A stretch of 64,000 nucleotides of DNA from positions 558,001 through 622,000 of the forward strand of contig NZ_CP053291.1 of assembly GCF_014926385.1 (NCBI RefSeq). The letters run 5' to 3'. The first letter of the stretch is position 1, and every line of letters starts with the position of its first letter. The translations under genes and the position numbers were made by a program. Shown piece by piece: positions 60,701-64,000 of this stretch. The DNA is from Trueperella pecoris (GTDB taxonomy: Bacteria > Actinomycetota > Actinomycetes > Actinomycetales > Actinomycetaceae). A model generated the notes under the pieces. That model did no database searches. It was not told the origin of the DNA and saw only the letters and a list, made by a program, of their open reading frames with translations.

Positions 60701-63700
60701 TTTCGTACGAGGATTTTGCACGCACGCTCGATTTTCCTCCCACGCCCGAGCAGGAGGCAGTTATTCGCAGCGAGGACCACGCGATCGCCGTCATCGCGGG
60801 CGCGGGATCTGGCAAGACTGCCACCATGTCGCAACGGATCGCGTGGCATGTGGTCAACGGCAATGTGCGCCCCGATGAGGTCCTCGGCCTGACGTTTACA
60901 ACGAAGGCCACAGGCGAACTGGCCGAGCGCGTCGACAAGCAGCTGCGCGCGGCCGTGAATGCGGGCCTGCTTGCCCGGGAAGAGGTGATGCCGGGCGCCG
61001 ACGGGGATGGCGTGGCGGATAGCATTCACGGCGAATTGGCTCGGCCCACTATTTCGACCTACAACTCATTCGCGTCAGAAATCGCCTCGTCCTATTCGAT
61101 GCTCATCGGGCAGGACCCGCGCTCGCGGCTCATCACGGACGCCGAACGCTGGCAGATCATGGACAAAATCGTTAGAGGGATTGACCTCACAGATCCCCGG
61201 TTCGAAGCGCTGAAGGAAGAATCGCCGCATTCGATAACACGTAATGCCCTTCACCTGGCAGACCAGATGATTGGCAACACCGTTGACCCCACGGCGCTGC
61301 GGGCTTACCTCGAACGTGAGATAGGGGCGATCCTGCAGCTCCAGGGCCCACGGGCGAAGGGCGCAACCGACGCCTCGCGAGAAATTCAGACAAAGCATCT
61401 GGGCAAAATGGCACCCGCTTTAAAGGTGCGCATCGCGCTCAGTTATGTTGTCGAGGACTATCTGGCCTACAAGCAGGAAAACTCCCTCATTGAGTTTGCT
61501 GACCAGGTAGTTCGTGCCTCACAGATCCTTGCCACTGTGCCCAAGGTTGCCCAGGATCTGTGCCAGCGCTACAAGCTCATTTTGCTCGACGAATATCAAG
61601 ACACCTCGTCAAGCCAGGCGGAGCTCATTGAGTACGCGTTTTCTCACGCGTGGTCGGTTTGCGCCGTGGGGGATCCGAACCAAGCCATCTACTCGTGGCG
61701 TGGGGCGTCGTCGGCGGCGTTGGGGGACTTCATGGATCGTTTCGGAGTGGGGGATAACCTCACTCTGTCGACAGCCTTTCGAAATAGCGAACGTATCCTT
61801 GACGTGGCCAACGCCCTCACGCAGGGCAAACTGAGCTATCCGTCTATGACGGTCAAAAAGCTACAACCGAAGCCTAGGGCGGAAGAGGGGCGCGTGGTCC
61901 ACGTGCATCGCACGTTCCGCGAAGACTCATACGCGGGGTTGGCCAGCTATTTTGCCGAGGCCTTCGAGCGGGCGCGATCCGAACGATGCGCGGGAACCGC
62001 GCCTGGCCAGAAGATGTCGGCATACCCAACTGCGGCCATCCTTTGCCGAGCCCGAGATTATATGGAACCCGCTATCAAGGCGCTTGAAGAGGCGGGCGTG
62101 CCCTACGAGGTGGTGGGCGGCGAGGCCCTCATTGAGAAGCCCGAGATTCGTCTCGTGCGCGCCCTGCTCGGATTGGGAGTCAACCCAGAGCGAAACGACC
62201 TGGTCGTTCCGCTCTTGACGTTTTATGCCATCGGAGCCAAGGACATTGTGGCGTTGCATGCCTACGCCCGCGAGCTGGCGCGGCAAGCTTCCACCGGAGG
62301 TAGCCAGGGCGAAGGCAGCCAGGACGTCCCAGCAAATCTCGTGGAAGCGCTCATGATGCTGCCTGCCACTCCGGTGGGGCTGAGCGAGGAGGCGCATCGG
62401 CGCCTGCGTCACCTGGGCACGATTGTGAAAAAGGTGATCGCGAGCCGGCACCTGTCGGTTCCCGAAGCGATCACCACCGCTATCGGCCTGTTGGGGCTGG
62501 AAGCACAAGCCAAATCCCGGCTTCAGGGCGGGGCCCGGGTTCAAGCGGCCTTGGCAAGTTTTGTCGGCCTCGGCGCGAAGTTTGCCTCCGACCTGCCAGG
62601 TGCCACCCTTGCCTCCTTTGTCGAATGGGTAAATCTGCTCGAAGAGCATGAAAACGTTGGAGAGGGTGATGCAGGCGCGGATCTTTCCCTCTTCGACGAC
62701 TCGTCGATTGAACCTGAATCGGGCGTGGTCCAACTGCTGACGATCCACGCCGCGAAGGGCCTGGAATGGGATCTTGTGGGAATCCCCGATATGAAGGCCG
62801 GCGGGTTTGACGAAGACACGACCGAGGTGATGTGGCAGGAATCGAAGAGCTCGCTGCCATACGTCTTCCGCCAAGACTCTGCCTATCTGCCGGACTTCGT
62901 TTTCGCTGATCGACTGGCGGGGTGTGACGCCATCGATGGCGAAGACAAGGTTGCGATCCTCACGGAGGTTTATGACTATCTTGCGGGCGCTTTCAAGTCG
63001 CACCACGTGGCCGAATCCCGCAGGCTTGCCTACGTGGCAGTCACACGACCAAGGGCTAGCCTCATCCTCGCCTCCTACGACCTCGTCGACGAGTCAAAGG
63101 CTGCCAAGGCGAGGACGGACCTTGTCAAGGAGCTCAATCTGCGCGCCGACGTCGTTCCTTATGAGCAAGCCGAAATGACCCGGAACGCCTTCATCGAGGA
63201 CGTCACGCACCTTGTTACGTCCTCGCCGGTCAACGACGCCGTCCTCACCGGTAGCGACCTCGACCGTTACGTGGCGCAGGCTGAGGAGAATATCGCCCAG
63301 CTGGGGGACGCGGTCTTCGATCCGGAGACCAAGCAATGGCCCGTCGATGTAGATCGTAGGGCTGACACCGTAGATGAAGTCCGGAATCTGACGACGCTTG
63401 ACCACGCGGCGCTCATTGACCAGTGGCGCCATGGCACCCAGGTGGTGTTGAGCGAACGAAACGCATATCCGCAGCAACCGGGACTCGCGCGCGACTACCT
63501 GACGGCGTCGGACGTGGTGGCTCTTGCCCAGAACGCGCAGAATTTCCTGGTTGAACAGCGTCGGCCCATCCCGCACCGACCGTCGCGTGCGGCGCGCACC
63601 GGCGTTCTCGTCCATGAGGCGATTGCGCACCATTTTGACTCGCCAGCGACTCTCGACGTCGATGCCGTAGCGTTCCCCGGCCAGATGCCCATCGACATGG

Positions 63701-64000
63701 ATGTTCATCTCACCGAAGCTCGCCGTGCCCAACTGCTGGCCCGCTTTGAGACTTCACGATTCGCACACTGCCCGCCCTTGGCGATAGAAGAGGCAATCGA
63801 CGTGCGGGTGGGACCCTATCCTGTTCGCTGCGTGATCGATGCCGTGCTGGACACATCCTTAATTGAGGGATTGCCGCAGGTCACGATCGTCGATTGGAAG
63901 ACGGGGCGGCGGCCGGGCGCTGAGCAAGTCGCCTCGCGGCAGTTTCAGCTGGGCCTATACCGGTTGGCGTGGTCCCGTTCTGCGGGGATTGACCTTGGTG
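60697..64000 (+). CDS. adnB: AdnB-like helicase-nuclease subunit (runs off the right edge)
   Basis: At least 1101 residues, still open at the last base. Full UvrD/PcrA motor: FPPTPEQEAVIRS (Q motif), Walker A IAGAGSGKTATMSQRI (~34-49), LTFTTKATGELAERV (motif Ia), LILLDEYQDTSSSQ (Walker B), AVGDPNQAIYSWRGA, LSTAFRNSERIL, VQLLTIHAAKGLEWD and YVAVTRPRASLIL. A C-terminal nuclease domain follows with GVLVHEAIAHHF, CVIDAVLD, TIVDWKTGRRP and QFQLGLYRLAW. All motor motifs are canonical, unlike AdnA's DDIQ box, so this is the likely lead motor. Only a short C-terminal piece should be missing. Translation is coupled to adnA. Confidence 0.92.
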   Translation, partial: MISYEDFARTLDFPPTPEQEAVIRSEDHAIAVIAGAGSGKTATMSQRIAWHVVNGNVRPDEVLGLTFTTKATGELAERVDKQLRAAVNAGLLAREEVMPGADGDGVADSIHGELARPTISTYNSFASEIASSYSMLIGQDPRSRLITDAERWQIMDKIVRGIDLTDPRFEALKEESPHSITRNALHLADQMIGNTVDPTALRAYLEREIGAILQLQGPRAKGATDASREIQTKHLGKMAPALKVRIALSYVVEDYLAYKQENSLIEFADQVVRASQILATVPKVAQDLCQRYKLILLDEYQDTSSSQAELIEYAFSHAWSVCAVGDPNQAIYSWRGASSAALGDFMDRFGVGDNLTLSTAFRNSERILDVANALTQGKLSYPSMTVKKLQPKPRAEEGRVVHVHRTFREDSYAGLASYFAEAFERARSERCAGTAPGQKMSAYPTAAILCRARDYMEPAIKALEEAGVPYEVVGGEALIEKPEIRLVRALLGLGVNPERNDLVVPLLTFYAIGAKDIVALHAYARELARQASTGGSQGEGSQDVPANLVEALMMLPATPVGLSEEAHRRLRHLGTIVKKVIASRHLSVPEAITTAIGLLGLEAQAKSRLQGGARVQAALASFVGLGAKFASDLPGATLASFVEWVNLLEEHENVGEGDAGADLSLFDDSSIEPESGVVQLLTIHAAKGLEWDLVGIPDMKAGGFDEDTTEVMWQESKSSLPYVFRQDSAYLPDFVFADRLAGCDAIDGEDKVAILTEVYDYLAGAFKSHHVAESRRLAYVAVTRPRASLILASYDLVDESKAAKARTDLVKELNLRADVVPYEQAEMTRNAFIEDVTHLVTSSPVNDAVLTGSDLDRYVAQAEENIAQLGDAVFDPETKQWPVDVDRRADTVDEVRNLTTLDHAALIDQWRHGTQVVLSERNAYPQQPGLARDYLTASDVVALAQNAQNFLVEQRRPIPHRPSRAARTGVLVHEAIAHHFDSPATLDVDAVAFPGQMPIDMDVHLTEARRAQLLARFETSRFAHCPPLAIEEAIDVRVGPYPVRCVIDAVLDTSLIEGLPQVTIVDWKTGRRPGAEQVASRQFQLGLYRLAWSRSAGIDLG

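Overview
The window looks like a chromosomal stretch of a high-GC, Gram-positive actinomycete. The evidence is a fused type I fatty-acid synthase, AccBC/AccD-type acyl-CoA carboxylase, AdnA/AdnB-like helicase-nucleases, the small actinobacterial families DUF3107 and DUF3117, and many GTG/TTG starts with coding overlaps. The large secreted sialidase and the gene mix suggest an animal-associated Actinomycetaceae such as Trueperella or Arcanobacterium; this is inference, since no 16S or housekeeping marker is present. I see no tRNA, rRNA, insertion sequence, phage gene or CRISPR array.

Region 1 (1-11.3 kb) is a carnitine-type anaerobic reduction cluster: a truncated esterase, then CaiA, CaiB and CaiC, a MaoC-type hydratase where CaiD is usually found, an MFS carrier where CaiT is usually found, and a metallo-beta-lactamase-fold hydrolase. 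A TetR gene convergent with these separates them from fixA-fixB-fixC-fixX, the dedicated electron-transfer flavoprotein chain. The enzymes would load carnitine or crotonobetaine onto CoA, dehydrate or hydrate it, and reduce crotonobetainyl-CoA with electrons passed through FixABCX.

Region 2 (11.3-14.8 kb) holds a secreted, apparently wall-anchored sialidase on the minus strand, flanked by strong hairpins.

Region 3 (14.8-29.2 kb) is a lipogenesis and biotin unit: birA, accBC, accD, a 3024-residue FAS-I, acpS and bioY. It covers biotin uptake, biotin ligation, malonyl-CoA formation, fatty-acid synthesis and FAS pantetheinylation.

Region 4 (29.2-35.8 kb) is one-carbon metabolism and others: purU, a ZTP (pfl) riboswitch ahead of glyA-folD, exonuclease III, a YihY membrane protein and manC.

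Region 5 (35.8-47.2 kb) is nucleoside uptake and salvage: a BMP-family lipoprotein, ABC ATPase and two permeases, then cytidine deaminase, thymidine phosphorylase, an unrecognised protein with a possible cysteine-peptidase layout, and deoxyribose-phosphate aldolase. Convergent to it are purine nucleoside phosphorylase and a phosphohexomutase that may act as the missing phosphopentomutase.

Region 6 (47.3-64 kb) is a housekeeping block: a LOG-family protein, DUF3117, O-methyltransferase, Mrp ATPase, DUF1003, a soluble PRC-MgtE_N-CBS protein, PepP, a PHP phosphatase, MarC, a DEAD-box helicase, DUF3107, then AdnA and AdnB, the last running off the right edge. Visually, GC and G/C-ending codons are lower in regions 1-2 than from about 16.4 kb to 34 kb.
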